Source: Saccharicrinis sp963663905 (GTDB lineage: Bacteria; Bacteroidota; Bacteroidia; Bacteroidales; Marinilabiliaceae). Taken from it: a stretch of DNA of 64,000 nucleotides. The notes under the pieces were generated by a model that did not search any database, was not told the DNA's origin, and saw only the letters and a program-made list of their open reading frames with translations. Shown in pieces: positions 34,577 to 43,836 of the stretch. Numbering within the stretch: the first letter of the stretch is position 1; every line of letters begins with the position of its first letter. A program made the translations under genes and the position numbers. The stretch covers positions 1,550,001 through 1,614,000 of the forward strand of contig OY760657.1 in assembly GCA_963663905.2 (NCBI GenBank), read 5' to 3'.

Positions 34577-36976
34577 TTTTTCATAACCGTAACCATAGCC
34601 GTAACCGTATCCATAACCCCGACCATAACCAAATTTATTGGTCTTAACTTGGATATCGTTAATTACAATACCACAATTTTTTATATCCTTTTTGTCAATT
34701 TCATTTAGTAAATGCGATACATGACGCACTCTTGTTTTATCATGTCTGACAATAAGTAAATTAATATCAGAATAATCCAAAAGCAATAATGCATCGGAAA
34801 CTCTCCCTAAAGGTGAAGTGTCTAGAATGATAATATCAAAATTGTCATTTAAATATGAAAATAACTCATCGTTTTTATCTTTTCTGGATAGTAATTCTGA
34901 CGGATTTGGAGGAATTGGACCGGTAGGAATATAAAATAAGTTTTCTTGTTCTGTTTGATGAATCAACTCTGAAGCATTGCAGCGATTGGTGTAAAATAAT
35001 GTTAGTCCATTATCTGTTTTTTTATAATCAAGATAGTCGTTGATCTTTGGTTTTCGTAAATCGTAACCTACAATAACAGTTTTACTTCCTTTTTGAGCAA
35101 AGCTGGCAGCTAAATTTAAAGAGATAAAACTTTTTCCTTCTCCAATATTATTAGAAGTAATTAATATGGTATTGCTCTCTTTTTTTGAGTCGGACATAAA
35201 GCTGTAGTTAGTTCTTAATGATCTGAATGACTCTGATATTAGTGATTGAGGCTTTTCGTGAACAATAAAGTTTGATGCATATTTATTGTGCAGTATATGA
35301 CCAATGATCGGAAATTTAGTTATTCTTTCAATATCCTTATTTCCATAAATCTTATCGTTTAGATATAATAATAGAATAATAATAGCAAATGCTATCATAC
35401 CACCGATTACAAAATAAATTAGTAAGATTTTAGAAGCAATTGGTTCTACTAATACCGATTGGTCACTATGAGCCAGGTCCAAAACTTCATTGGTAGGAAT
35501 GTTTGAGGCCTTCATTATTTCCATTTCAGCCCTTTTGGTTAGCAGATAGGTATATAATTCCTCATTAATGTTATACTTTCTCTGCAAAGAGATGTACTCC
35601 TGCTGATCCTGGGGTAGATAATTAAGCTCTTCTTTTATTTCTTTTATTCTTTTATTTAGTTCCGCTTTTTCGTGATCCAGGTTGTTTTTTGCTGCGCTTA
35701 CAGTCTCTACGATCGCCTTTTTTAAATTTGCGCTTTTTAATCTGTTCGAAGCTAGTATTGGCGTTTCCTGAAGAGTACGGCTTTTAATCTCTTCATACTC
35801 AAACAAAGATTGGTTTAGTTGATTTAATAGTTCGTTTAAATAGGGATTATCAATTTTTAGAGAAGAAGGAGGGACTATCTCATCTAAAGATTGATTATCC
35901 TTCATGAAATCTTCTAAATAAGTATAGTATTTATATTGTACGTCAATTTCCGTTTCTTGCTCTTCCAGAGTTCCAAGTCTTTCGTATATATAATTAGTTT
36001 TATAATCTATATCCAGTCCGCCTTTTGAATGAATAAATGATTGAATGGTTTTTTCTGATTCAAATAAAGATTTATGGATGTCAGATATTTGGGAGTCAAT
36101 GAATTTTATTGTGTTAGAAGCAATTCTGTTTTTTCGTTCTACACCCTTGTAAAGATATTCCTGGGTAAGTGTATTTAAAAAGCTGACGCCAAGAAATTTA
36201 TTGTCTGTTCTTATAATCAACTTTATTATCGAAGATGATTTATCTTCTAAAGTTTCAAATTTATTATAATTTTCAACAAGTTGACTGTATGACTGAAATT
36301 TGAAACGATAGTTAGTGTTTTCTGATATATGGGTATTATTTTTCTTTGATATTGTAAAATTGTAATAATCGCTTGTGATTGGTTGGTTTACTTTTACAAT
36401 AGTATCAATGTAGAATTCTGGATTCAGTTCTATAGTCTTGTGTTGATCGTATTGATATAAAACACAGGATGGATTAACAGATTTCAGCTTAGCAGTAGAA
36501 TCATTCAGGAAAATTAAATTGAACTCATGATTTATAGGTTGGGGTGAATATTTATCAAACTCAATATTAAATAAAGTGCTTGGAAATATTCTGTTGTAAA
36601 GATATTTACCTTCTTCGAAAATAGCTACTTCAAGATTAAGTCTTGATACAACTCTACTAATTAATTCATAGGAATGAAGTATACCGATTTCATTTTTAAT
36701 TTGTACAGATGATCGTCCCATATCCCCAAGTTCAAGTATGGGTATAGGATTTATATCATTCTCATTTTGAATTAAAACAGAGGTATTGGCTTCATACGAT
36801 TTTGGGGTTGTACAAATTTTGTAATAGGCCAATGATATTGATATAATTAAGGACAAGATTAAAATAGGCCAGTATTTTAATCCTTTAAAAAATAATCCAA
36901 GGTAAAACTCGGGAGTATTTTTATTGGAATCCTCAATCAGATCAATGAGTTGTTCTAAATTAGTATTGTTGTTCAA
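34574..36976 (-). CDS. Wzc-type polysaccharide co-polymerase / tyrosine autokinase
   Basis: An 800-residue inner-membrane protein. The Wzz-like domain lies between transmembrane segments near residues 32-50 and 510-535, with long coiled-coil stretches between. The cytoplasmic BY-kinase has Walker A in ITSNNIGEGKSFISLN, Walker A' in VIVGYDLRKPK and Walker B in DIIILDTSPLGRVSDA. The C-terminal tail is a Tyr/Gly repeat (RGYGYGYGYGYGYGYE), a tyrosine cluster for autophosphorylation. It works with the outer-membrane Wza-type protein encoded 12 bp upstream to control chain length and export of capsular or exopolysaccharide. Confidence 0.93.
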   Translation of the reverse strand: MNNNTNLEQLIDLIEDSNKNTPEFYLGLFFKGLKYWPILILSLIISISLAYYKICTTPKSYEANTSVLIQNENDINPIPILELGDMGRSSVQIKNEIGILHSYELISRVVSRLNLEVAIFEEGKYLYNRIFPSTLFNIEFDKYSPQPINHEFNLIFLNDSTAKLKSVNPSCVLYQYDQHKTIELNPEFYIDTIVKVNQPITSDYYNFTISKKNNTHISENTNYRFKFQSYSQLVENYNKFETLEDKSSSIIKLIIRTDNKFLGVSFLNTLTQEYLYKGVERKNRIASNTIKFIDSQISDIHKSLFESEKTIQSFIHSKGGLDIDYKTNYIYERLGTLEEQETEIDVQYKYYTYLEDFMKDNQSLDEIVPPSSLKIDNPYLNELLNQLNQSLFEYEEIKSRTLQETPILASNRLKSANLKKAIVETVSAAKNNLDHEKAELNKRIKEIKEELNYLPQDQQEYISLQRKYNINEELYTYLLTKRAEMEIMKASNIPTNEVLDLAHSDQSVLVEPIASKILLIYFVIGGMIAFAIIILLLYLNDKIYGNKDIERITKFPIIGHILHNKYASNFIVHEKPQSLISESFRSLRTNYSFMSDSKKESNTILITSNNIGEGKSFISLNLAASFAQKGSKTVIVGYDLRKPKINDYLDYKKTDNGLTLFYTNRCNASELIHQTEQENLFYIPTGPIPPNPSELLSRKDKNDELFSYLNDNFDIIILDTSPLGRVSDALLLLDYSDINLLIVRHDKTRVRHVSHLLNEIDKKDIKNCGIVINDIQVKTNKFGYGRGYGYGYGYGYGYEK

Positions 36977-36988
36977 AACTATCTTATA

Positions 36989-37768
36989 TTATTTTGTTGT
37001 TAAAGCTACAATAGAGAAGGTCATAGAAAGAATACCTAATATTATCTGATAAGGGAACTTGCTAAATGTGAATGATTTTGAATTTCGTGGAGCAATGTAA
37101 ACTACGTCATCAGGTAATAAGTATAGATATTCTGATTTTAAAAGTCCATTATCGGTAAGGTCTAAATGTTTAACAATGTTACCATTTGCACTCTTTCTAA
37201 CTAAAACAACTTGATTTGCTTTACTAAATTCAGTGATGCCACCGGCTAAACCAAGAGCTTGAAGAATTGTAATTTGATCGCTATCAATAGTATATGTTCC
37301 TGGATTTTTCACTTCTCCAAGTATTGAAATGTTAAAGTTTACAAGCTTTACATATACATTGACATCTTTAAAAAACTCGTTTAAGTTTTTCTTAATAGCT
37401 TCTTGTGCTTCCTCAATTGTTAAACCTTTCACTTGTGTTTTTCCTGTAAAAGAATAGCTTACACAACCTTCGTTATCTACTTTGTAAGAATTAATGTAGA
37501 TGTATGAAGAGTTCATGATCTCAGGAAAATCAGTTTGGAAATATCTGCTTGTTTGAGGATCTGTACTAAATACTTTAATATATAAATGATCACCATTGTT
37601 GATTTTGTAATCATTATTTTTATCATTTACAATTTCAGAAGAGTAGTCAGTAATGGTTGTTTCCTTAAGTAAAACTGTTTTTTTTAGGTTAACACAAGAG
37701 GAACTGCTTATGACAAGTAGTATACCTATTACTATTTTGCTTATGTTCCGCGTTAGGAGTCTTTTCAT
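36989..37768 (-). CDS. Wza-type polysaccharide export lipoprotein
   Basis: A 259-residue protein with a lipoprotein signal ending in ISSSSC. The polysaccharide-export domain begins at about residue 50 (YKINNGDHLYIKVFS), and SLBB-like segments follow (VNFNISILGEVKNPGTYTI, LQALGLAGGI). A C-terminal hydrophobic segment (FPYQIILGILSMTFSIVAL) probably spans the outer membrane. It would form the export channel for the polysaccharide. It lies between the SPOR-like gene (11 bp) and the Wzc-type kinase gene (12 bp). Confidence 0.92.
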   Translation of the reverse strand: MKRLLTRNISKIVIGILLVISSSSCVNLKKTVLLKETTITDYSSEIVNDKNNDYKINNGDHLYIKVFSTDPQTSRYFQTDFPEIMNSSYIYINSYKVDNEGCVSYSFTGKTQVKGLTIEEAQEAIKKNLNEFFKDVNVYVKLVNFNISILGEVKNPGTYTIDSDQITILQALGLAGGITEFSKANQVVLVRKSANGNIVKHLDLTDNGLLKSEYLYLLPDDVVYIAPRNSKSFTFSKFPYQIILGILSMTFSIVALTTK

Positions 37769-37779
37769 AATTGTCTAGT

Positions 37780-39447
37780 TTAATTTTCGTTATATTTTTT
37801 TATTGCGTCTGCGATTGAAATTTTTTGTCCATCATAGTAGGCTACTAAAAAAGAAATGTTTGTTCCTATTTCTTTCCATTTGTTTAAAGCCTCTTTGTAT
37901 GAGCTGCCTACTACATATTGATATTTATACCATCCATCTTCATTTATTTCCCTGATAAAACCACCAACCTTTTTCTGTAGGATAGCCCTTTGTTCTAAGT
38001 TGATAGGTTTTAGATTGGCTGATATCTGAACAACAAATATTAGTTTAGAACTTTCATTTGATGGGTAACTAGATGAAAGTGTTTTCCACAAAATCTGCTT
38101 TTTGTTATTTTTATAGGCAGTTACAAAAGCACCTGCCACTCTAACCGTTTTAGCAATGTTTTGAGCAGAGCTGTAGTTTGTTGTTTTACCAATTTGATAC
38201 TTATACCATCCTTCTTCTTGTTTGATTATAATTGAATCATTCCCTATGTATATTGTCCTTAGTAAAGATTCAGATATAGGTGTTCTGCTAGCTGCTATCT
38301 GGACGAAATAATATGTGTTGTTATCATTTTCAGTTGATATACTCGAGATAGTCACTTTTTCTGGTGATGAATATTCACTTTTTATTGAAGGTTCTAATGT
38401 TTCTTGAGGTTGTTGGATTGTATTATCTAATATCAATGTTGGTTCCTGGATTTGTTTAGTTAGCAATCTTGAGGGGGTAGAATCGGACTGACTTATATTT
38501 GAAGCAATAGTAACTTTATTCAATGCTGGGGTTAGGGTGTCATTAGAATTAATAGAGTAAGTGGTTAATTGCTGAATTCCTGTATCTTGATTCTGATACA
38601 TTTTCCAATATCTAATTAAAGATTCTTTATCGAATTTTTTAATTAAATCACTGACTAGTATGCTATTACTGTTTTTGTTATTATTGCTATAGTAGGTTGG
38701 GTTTTGTTGAATTTCATCTTCTTTACTTAGTGAGCTAGTCTCTATGGTTTTCTGAATATCAGTTTCTTCTTTGTTTATTGAGTCAGCAAATACGATAAAG
38801 TTTTGATATTCATTCGAAAAAGGACTGTATCCTTTTTTCACTGTAACCTTATTTGTTTTGGAAGGAGCAGATTTATCTTCACATAAAGTTGAAAGAATAT
38901 TTATATCAATATTATAATATTCACTAATATTCTCAATATTAAGAGGCTGGGTGAATATTCTTTTAGTGGCATCTGTATGATTAATAATATCAGAAACAAT
39001 GGTAATACATATATCAGACGTAGTTATGTTTTTATTTATCTTATTAAATAATAATGAAATATCTGTAAAACTTTCTTTATTTATTATTCTAAAATTTTCC
39101 AGATATAAATCTATCGAGTTCTTTATTAGGTTTATACCTATTATGTCTTTTGATTTTGTAGAATCTAATTTGGATATCAAATTAGTAGAAATGGAGTCAT
39201 GTCTTTCAAATTTTAACTGATTCAATAAATTTAAATCATAGAAAAATTGACTGATAGTAATTATGGAGTCCTGTTTGTTTTTATTTATGTAATGTAAATG
39301 AGCCTCAATATTTTTTTCAAGATCTTGAATATTAGTTCCTTTGGGTACTTGAACTTGAGCTAGTGAAACGCTGCTTATACCGTTTAGTATAAAGATTAAT
39401 ACAAGGCAAATGTATATTTTGGATATAGTTAAAAAGTTGTTGTTCAT
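37780..39447 (-). CDS. Exported protein with two SPOR-like C-terminal repeats
   Basis: A 555-residue protein with a signal peptide ending near SLAQ. Residues 30-360 are Ser/Asn/Ile-rich and low in recognisable motifs. Two related segments follow: YYFVQIAASRTPIS...EEGWYKYQIG (about residues 375-440) and IFVVQISANLKPIN...EDGWYKYQYV (about 465-530). Each has the VQI(A/S)A start and GWYKYQ end of SPOR-like domains, which bind denuded peptidoglycan glycan strands. As the first gene of the export operon it may anchor or localise the export machine at the cell wall. The family assignment is by pattern only. Confidence 0.7.
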   Translation of the reverse strand: MNNNFLTISKIYICLVLIFILNGISSVSLAQVQVPKGTNIQDLEKNIEAHLHYINKNKQDSIITISQFFYDLNLLNQLKFERHDSISTNLISKLDSTKSKDIIGINLIKNSIDLYLENFRIINKESFTDISLLFNKINKNITTSDICITIVSDIINHTDATKRIFTQPLNIENISEYYNIDINILSTLCEDKSAPSKTNKVTVKKGYSPFSNEYQNFIVFADSINKEETDIQKTIETSSLSKEDEIQQNPTYYSNNNKNSNSILVSDLIKKFDKESLIRYWKMYQNQDTGIQQLTTYSINSNDTLTPALNKVTIASNISQSDSTPSRLLTKQIQEPTLILDNTIQQPQETLEPSIKSEYSSPEKVTISSISTENDNNTYYFVQIAASRTPISESLLRTIYIGNDSIIIKQEEGWYKYQIGKTTNYSSAQNIAKTVRVAGAFVTAYKNNKKQILWKTLSSSYPSNESSKLIFVVQISANLKPINLEQRAILQKKVGGFIREINEDGWYKYQYVVGSSYKEALNKWKEIGTNISFLVAYYDGQKISIADAIKKYNEN

Positions 39448-39774
39448 CTATAATTGGTGTAAGGTAGTCATCAAATACGGATGAAATATCAAAATGTTGC
39501 AAAAATGTTTTGAATTGTTAAATATTGATAATTTCGAACATGGTCATTTAAAAGTAAATTCCAAATTATGAGTAGACAATAGGAATAAATCAATAAAAAA
39601 AATAACTGAAAGTTTTATTAATTACTTACTGCGGGTATAATATCAGTAGGGTAATGTATGGAATGATAGGGTTTTATATAATACTTAATGTAGTTTATGA
39701 TTATCCTTGATTAAACAAAATAAAGATAGATGTGTTATATAACAGTACAATAACCAATTAACTGTAAAATAACC
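39448..39774. other. Divergent intergenic region of the export operon and DHOD-like gene
   Basis: A 327-bp AT-rich spacer that should hold the promoters of the minus-strand export operon and the plus-strand DHOD-like gene. I could not identify either with confidence. There is no visible RNA gene or repeat. Confidence 0.4.
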
Positions 39775-40782
39775 ATGGATCTAAAAACAACTTACATGGG
39801 GATTGAATTAAAAAATCCTCTTATTGTTGGTGCTTGCGAAATGACAGCGGACATCAATATGGTAAAAAATATGGAAGAAGCAGGAGCTGCTGCAATTGTT
39901 TATAAATCTCTTTTTGAAGAACAAATTCATCTTGAAGCCGCAGAGTTAGATGATGATTTGCATGAATATGATGATAGAAATGCTGAAATGATAACATTAT
40001 TTCCATCAATTGTTCATAGTGGACCAAAGGCATTTTTGATGAAGCTAAAGGATGTAAAAGCTGCTGTAAGCATACCAGTTATCGCAAGTTTAAATTGTGT
40101 ATACGATGTAAGTTGGGTTGAATATGCCAAATATATTGAACAAACAGGTGTAGATGCCATCGAATTAAATTTCTATAATTCAGTTTCAGATGGCAGTAAA
40201 TCTTCACATGATATTGAAAAGGAACAAGTTGAAGTTCTTAAAAGAGTTAAAGCTGCAGTAAAAATTCCTGTTAGTGTTAAACTGAGTCCTTTTTATTCTA
40301 ATCCTTTAAATTTTATCAGACAGCTTGATGTGACAGGTGTAAATGGAGTTGTTTTATTTAATAGACTATTTCAACCAGATATTGATATTAAGACAGAAGA
40401 ATTAAAAATGCCATATAACTTAAGTAGTAAAAATGATAATAGATTATCATTAAGGTATACTGGGTTATTATCAGGAAATGTTCATACTTCAATATGTGCC
40501 ACTAATGGTATTCATGATGCTGAAGATATGATTTCATTATTACTTGCTGGAGCTGATGCAGTGCAGGTAGTAAGTGTTTTATATAAAAATGGAATAAGAG
40601 AAATAACTACCATTTTAGAGAATTTGTCTGCTTGGATGAAAAATAAAGGTTATGAATCAGTTTCTGATTTTAAAGGAAAATTATCTAAAAACAACCTTAA
40701 AGAACCATATGCTTATGAACGAGCACAATATGTTGATTATTTAATGAAAAAGAAAAAAATATTAAAAGAATACAGTGTTTAA
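39775..40782 (+). CDS. Dihydroorotate dehydrogenase-like flavoprotein
   Basis: A 335-residue class 1 DHOD-like TIM barrel. Segments include TTYMGIELKNPLIVGACEMT, IPVIASLNCVYDVSW, VDAIELNFYN, IPVSVKLSPFYSN and the FMN phosphate-binding region AGADAVQVVSVLYKNG. True DHOD would be class 1 or 2 in the pyrimidine pathway. This branch is commonly annotated DHOD-like in Bacteroidota and lacks some typical substrate residues, so orotate synthesis is not claimed. It is followed by its own terminator. Confidence 0.75.
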   Translation: MDLKTTYMGIELKNPLIVGACEMTADINMVKNMEEAGAAAIVYKSLFEEQIHLEAAELDDDLHEYDDRNAEMITLFPSIVHSGPKAFLMKLKDVKAAVSIPVIASLNCVYDVSWVEYAKYIEQTGVDAIELNFYNSVSDGSKSSHDIEKEQVEVLKRVKAAVKIPVSVKLSPFYSNPLNFIRQLDVTGVNGVVLFNRLFQPDIDIKTEELKMPYNLSSKNDNRLSLRYTGLLSGNVHTSICATNGIHDAEDMISLLLAGADAVQVVSVLYKNGIREITTILENLSAWMKNKGYESVSDFKGKLSKNNLKEPYAYERAQYVDYLMKKKKILKEYSV

Positions 40783-40793
40783 TTTTGAGAATT

Positions 40794-40820
40794 AAAGAGT
40801 GGTTTAAAGCCACTCTTTTT
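40794..40820 (+). terminator. Rho-independent terminator after the DHOD-like gene
   Basis: AAAGAGTGG (40794-40802) pairs with CCACTCTTT (40810-40818), followed by T. Confidence 0.88.
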
Positions 40821-40959
40821 TGTTTTATATTGTTTGGATGAGAAGTGGAATTTAAAGTATCTGTGCTTTTAATTCTGAAAAAAAATGTGTTTCTTTATTA
40901 GCATAGTAAAATGAATTATCCCAAAATTCAAAAAATTCTAACTTTAAAATTCCTTAATT

Positions 40960-43674
40960 ATGGCTGTAAAAAGAGTTTATACCTTCGGAAATGGAAAAGC
41001 AGAAGGTAAGGCAGATATGAAAAACCTATTAGGAGGTAAAGGTGCTAATCTGGCCGAGATGAATCTAATCGGTGTTCCTGTTCCTCCAGGGTTCACAATT
41101 ACTACTGATGTTTGTACTGAGTATAATGAAAAAGGTAAAGATGTAGTCGTAGATTTATTAAAGCCGGAGGTTGAAGCCGCAATTAAAAATATAGAAGAAT
41201 TAACCGGAACTTCTTTTGGTGACAAAACTAATCCTCTTTTGGTATCTGTTCGTTCTGGAGCAAGAGCATCAATGCCAGGTATGATGGATACAGTACTTAA
41301 TCTTGGATTAAATGATGAATCAGTTGTAGGAATTACTGCAAAATCAGGTAATGAACGTTTTGCATGGGATTCGTATCGTCGTTTTGTTCAAATGTATGGA
41401 GATGTAGTGCTAGGAATGAAACCTACATCAAAAGAAGAGATTGATCCTTTTGAAAGGATTATGGAAGAGGTTAAAGAAAGAAAAGGAGTTGATTTAGATA
41501 CAGAATTAGATGTTGATGATTTAAAAGAATTGGTTTTGTTATTCAAAAATGCAGTAAAAGAACAGACCGGTCATGATTTTCCTGAGAGTGCATGGGAACA
41601 ATTATGGGGTGCTGTTATGGCAGTTTTTGATAGTTGGAATAATGACAGAGCAATTCTTTACCGTAGAATGGAAGGTATTCCTGATGAATGGGGTACTGCC
41701 GTTAATGTTCAGGCAATGGTGTTTGGTAATATGGGAGATAATTCTGCAACAGGAGTTGCTTTTACCAGAGATGCTGCAACAGGAGAAAATTTATTTAATG
41801 GAGAATATTTAATAAATGCACAGGGTGAAGACGTTGTTGCTGGAATCAGAACTCCTCAGCAAATTACAAAAGAAGGTTCTGTTAGATGGGCCAAATTGCA
41901 GGCTGTAACTGAAGAGGATAGAGTAATGATGTATCCTTCTTTAGAGGAAGCGATGCCTGAGGTATATGCACAGCTAAATGATGTTCAGGAAAAGTTAGAA
42001 AGTCATTATAAAGATATGCAGGATCTTGAATTTACAGTTCAGGATGGAAAGTTATGGTTATTACAAACCAGAAATGGTAAGCGTACAGGAGCTGCAATGG
42101 TTAAAATTGCAATGGATTTATATCGAGAACAGATCATTGATGATAAATTAGCTTTGATGCGTATTGAACCTAATAAATTAGATGAGTTATTGCATCCTGT
42201 TTTTGATACAACAGCAATTGGAACTGCTCAGGTGTTAGCAAAAGGTTTACCTGCTTCACCAGGTGCAGCCTCAGGTCAGATTATCTTTTTCGCAGATGAG
42301 GCTAAGAAATATCCGGAAACAATTTTAGTTAGAATTGAAACCTCTCCTGAAGATTTAGAAGGGATGCTTGTAGCTAAAGGTATTTTAACTGCTCGTGGAG
42401 GTATGACTTCGCATGCTGCGGTAGTGGCCAGAGGTATGGGAAAATGTTGTGTTTCTGGTGCAGGAGCATTAAAAATAGATTATAAAGAAAGAGTTTTACG
42501 TATTGATGGAGTTACTTATAAAGAAGGTGACTGGATTTCATTAAATGGATCTACTGGTGAAGTTTATGCAGGAAGAGTTAAGACTCGTCAACCGGATTTA
42601 GATGGTGACTTTGGTTCAATTATGGATTTTGCATCCAAATACACACGAATGAGTGTGCGTACAAATGCAGATACGCCCAAAGATGCTAAAGTAGCTCGAG
42701 AATTTGGTGCAGAAGGGATTGGTTTGTGTCGTACCGAGCATATGTTCTTTGAAGGAGAGCGAATTAAGACTGTTCGTGAAATGATTTTATCTTCTGATGA
42801 AGAAGGCAGACGTGCAGCATTGGCTAAACTATTACCGTATCAAAGAGGTGACTTTGAAGAAATTCTTGAAGCAATGGAAGGATATGGTGTTACTATTCGT
42901 TTATTAGACCCTCCATTACATGAGTTTGTTCCTCACACAGAAGCTGCTCAGCAAGAGATGGCTAAAGAAATGGGAATCAGTTTGGCTGAAGTTAAAACAA
43001 AAGTCTCAGATTTATCTGAATTTAATCCAATGTTAGGTCATCGAGGATGTCGTTTAGGAAATACCTATCCTGAAATTACAGAGATGCAGGCTAGAGCAAT
43101 TATAGAAGCGGCATTAACACTTAAAGCTAAAGGAATTGTTACTAAACCAGAAATTATGGTTCCTTTAATTGGTACGGTTGAAGAACTAAAAATGCAGGCA
43201 AATATTATTCATACTACAGCAAAAAAGGTATTTGAAGAAAAAGGCGATTCTGTTGAATACATGCTTGGTACTATGATTGAGATTCCTCGTGCCGCTCTTA
43301 CAGCTGATCAGGTAGCTGATGTTGCTGAGTTTTTCTCTTTTGGAACAAACGATTTAACTCAGATGACGTTTGGTTATTCTCGTGATGATGCTAATAAATT
43401 CTTACCTATTTATCTTGAAAAAGGTATCTTAAAAAATGATCCATTCCAGGTGTTAGATCAAACAGGAGTTGGTCAATTAGTAGAAATGGGAACTACAAGA
43501 GGACGTTCAGTAAAACCGGATTTAAAAGTAGGTATATGTGGTGAGCATGGTGGTGAACCAAGTTCTGTAGAGTTCTGTGATTCTGTAGGTATGAATTATG
43601 TGTCTTGTTCTCCTTTTAGGGTGCCAATTGCACGTGTTGCTGCAGCTCAGGCTAATATTAAAAAGATGAATTGA
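40960..43674 (+). CDS. ppdK: Pyruvate, phosphate dikinase
   Basis: A 904-residue enzyme of the usual length. The N-terminal ATP-grasp region starts LLGGKGANLAEM, with VPVPPGFTITTDVC, VSVRSGARASMPGMMDT and FGNMGDNSATGVAF. The swivelling phosphohistidine domain has ARGGMTSHAAVVARGMGK (His about 485). The C-terminal PEP-binding barrel has LCRTEHMFF, MLGHRGCRLG and FSFGTNDLTQMTFGYSRDD. It interconverts pyruvate, ATP and phosphate with PEP, AMP and diphosphate. With the oxidoreductase at 26467 it fits an anaerobic central metabolism able to run glycolysis or gluconeogenesis. Confidence 0.97.
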   Translation: MAVKRVYTFGNGKAEGKADMKNLLGGKGANLAEMNLIGVPVPPGFTITTDVCTEYNEKGKDVVVDLLKPEVEAAIKNIEELTGTSFGDKTNPLLVSVRSGARASMPGMMDTVLNLGLNDESVVGITAKSGNERFAWDSYRRFVQMYGDVVLGMKPTSKEEIDPFERIMEEVKERKGVDLDTELDVDDLKELVLLFKNAVKEQTGHDFPESAWEQLWGAVMAVFDSWNNDRAILYRRMEGIPDEWGTAVNVQAMVFGNMGDNSATGVAFTRDAATGENLFNGEYLINAQGEDVVAGIRTPQQITKEGSVRWAKLQAVTEEDRVMMYPSLEEAMPEVYAQLNDVQEKLESHYKDMQDLEFTVQDGKLWLLQTRNGKRTGAAMVKIAMDLYREQIIDDKLALMRIEPNKLDELLHPVFDTTAIGTAQVLAKGLPASPGAASGQIIFFADEAKKYPETILVRIETSPEDLEGMLVAKGILTARGGMTSHAAVVARGMGKCCVSGAGALKIDYKERVLRIDGVTYKEGDWISLNGSTGEVYAGRVKTRQPDLDGDFGSIMDFASKYTRMSVRTNADTPKDAKVAREFGAEGIGLCRTEHMFFEGERIKTVREMILSSDEEGRRAALAKLLPYQRGDFEEILEAMEGYGVTIRLLDPPLHEFVPHTEAAQQEMAKEMGISLAEVKTKVSDLSEFNPMLGHRGCRLGNTYPEITEMQARAIIEAALTLKAKGIVTKPEIMVPLIGTVEELKMQANIIHTTAKKVFEEKGDSVEYMLGTMIEIPRAALTADQVADVAEFFSFGTNDLTQMTFGYSRDDANKFLPIYLEKGILKNDPFQVLDQTGVGQLVEMGTTRGRSVKPDLKVGICGEHGGEPSSVEFCDSVGMNYVSCSPFRVPIARVAAAQANIKKMN

Positions 43675-43696
43675 TTTTATTAAGTATAATTAAAGT

Positions 43697-43732
43697 AAAG
43701 CGGTTTGTTTTTTCATAAATAAACCGCTTTTT
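43697..43732 (+). terminator. Rho-independent terminator after ppdK
   Basis: AAAGCGGTTT (43697-43706) pairs with AAACCGCTTT (43721-43730), followed by T-rich sequence. Confidence 0.85.
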
Positions 43733-43836
43733 ATTTTATCTGCTTTTTTAATAAAAAAAAATATCATAACGTTGCATCCGTAAAATTACAATTAAATTAA
43801 TGTTAGAATTAAATTAATAATTCTTCGGATAACAAC

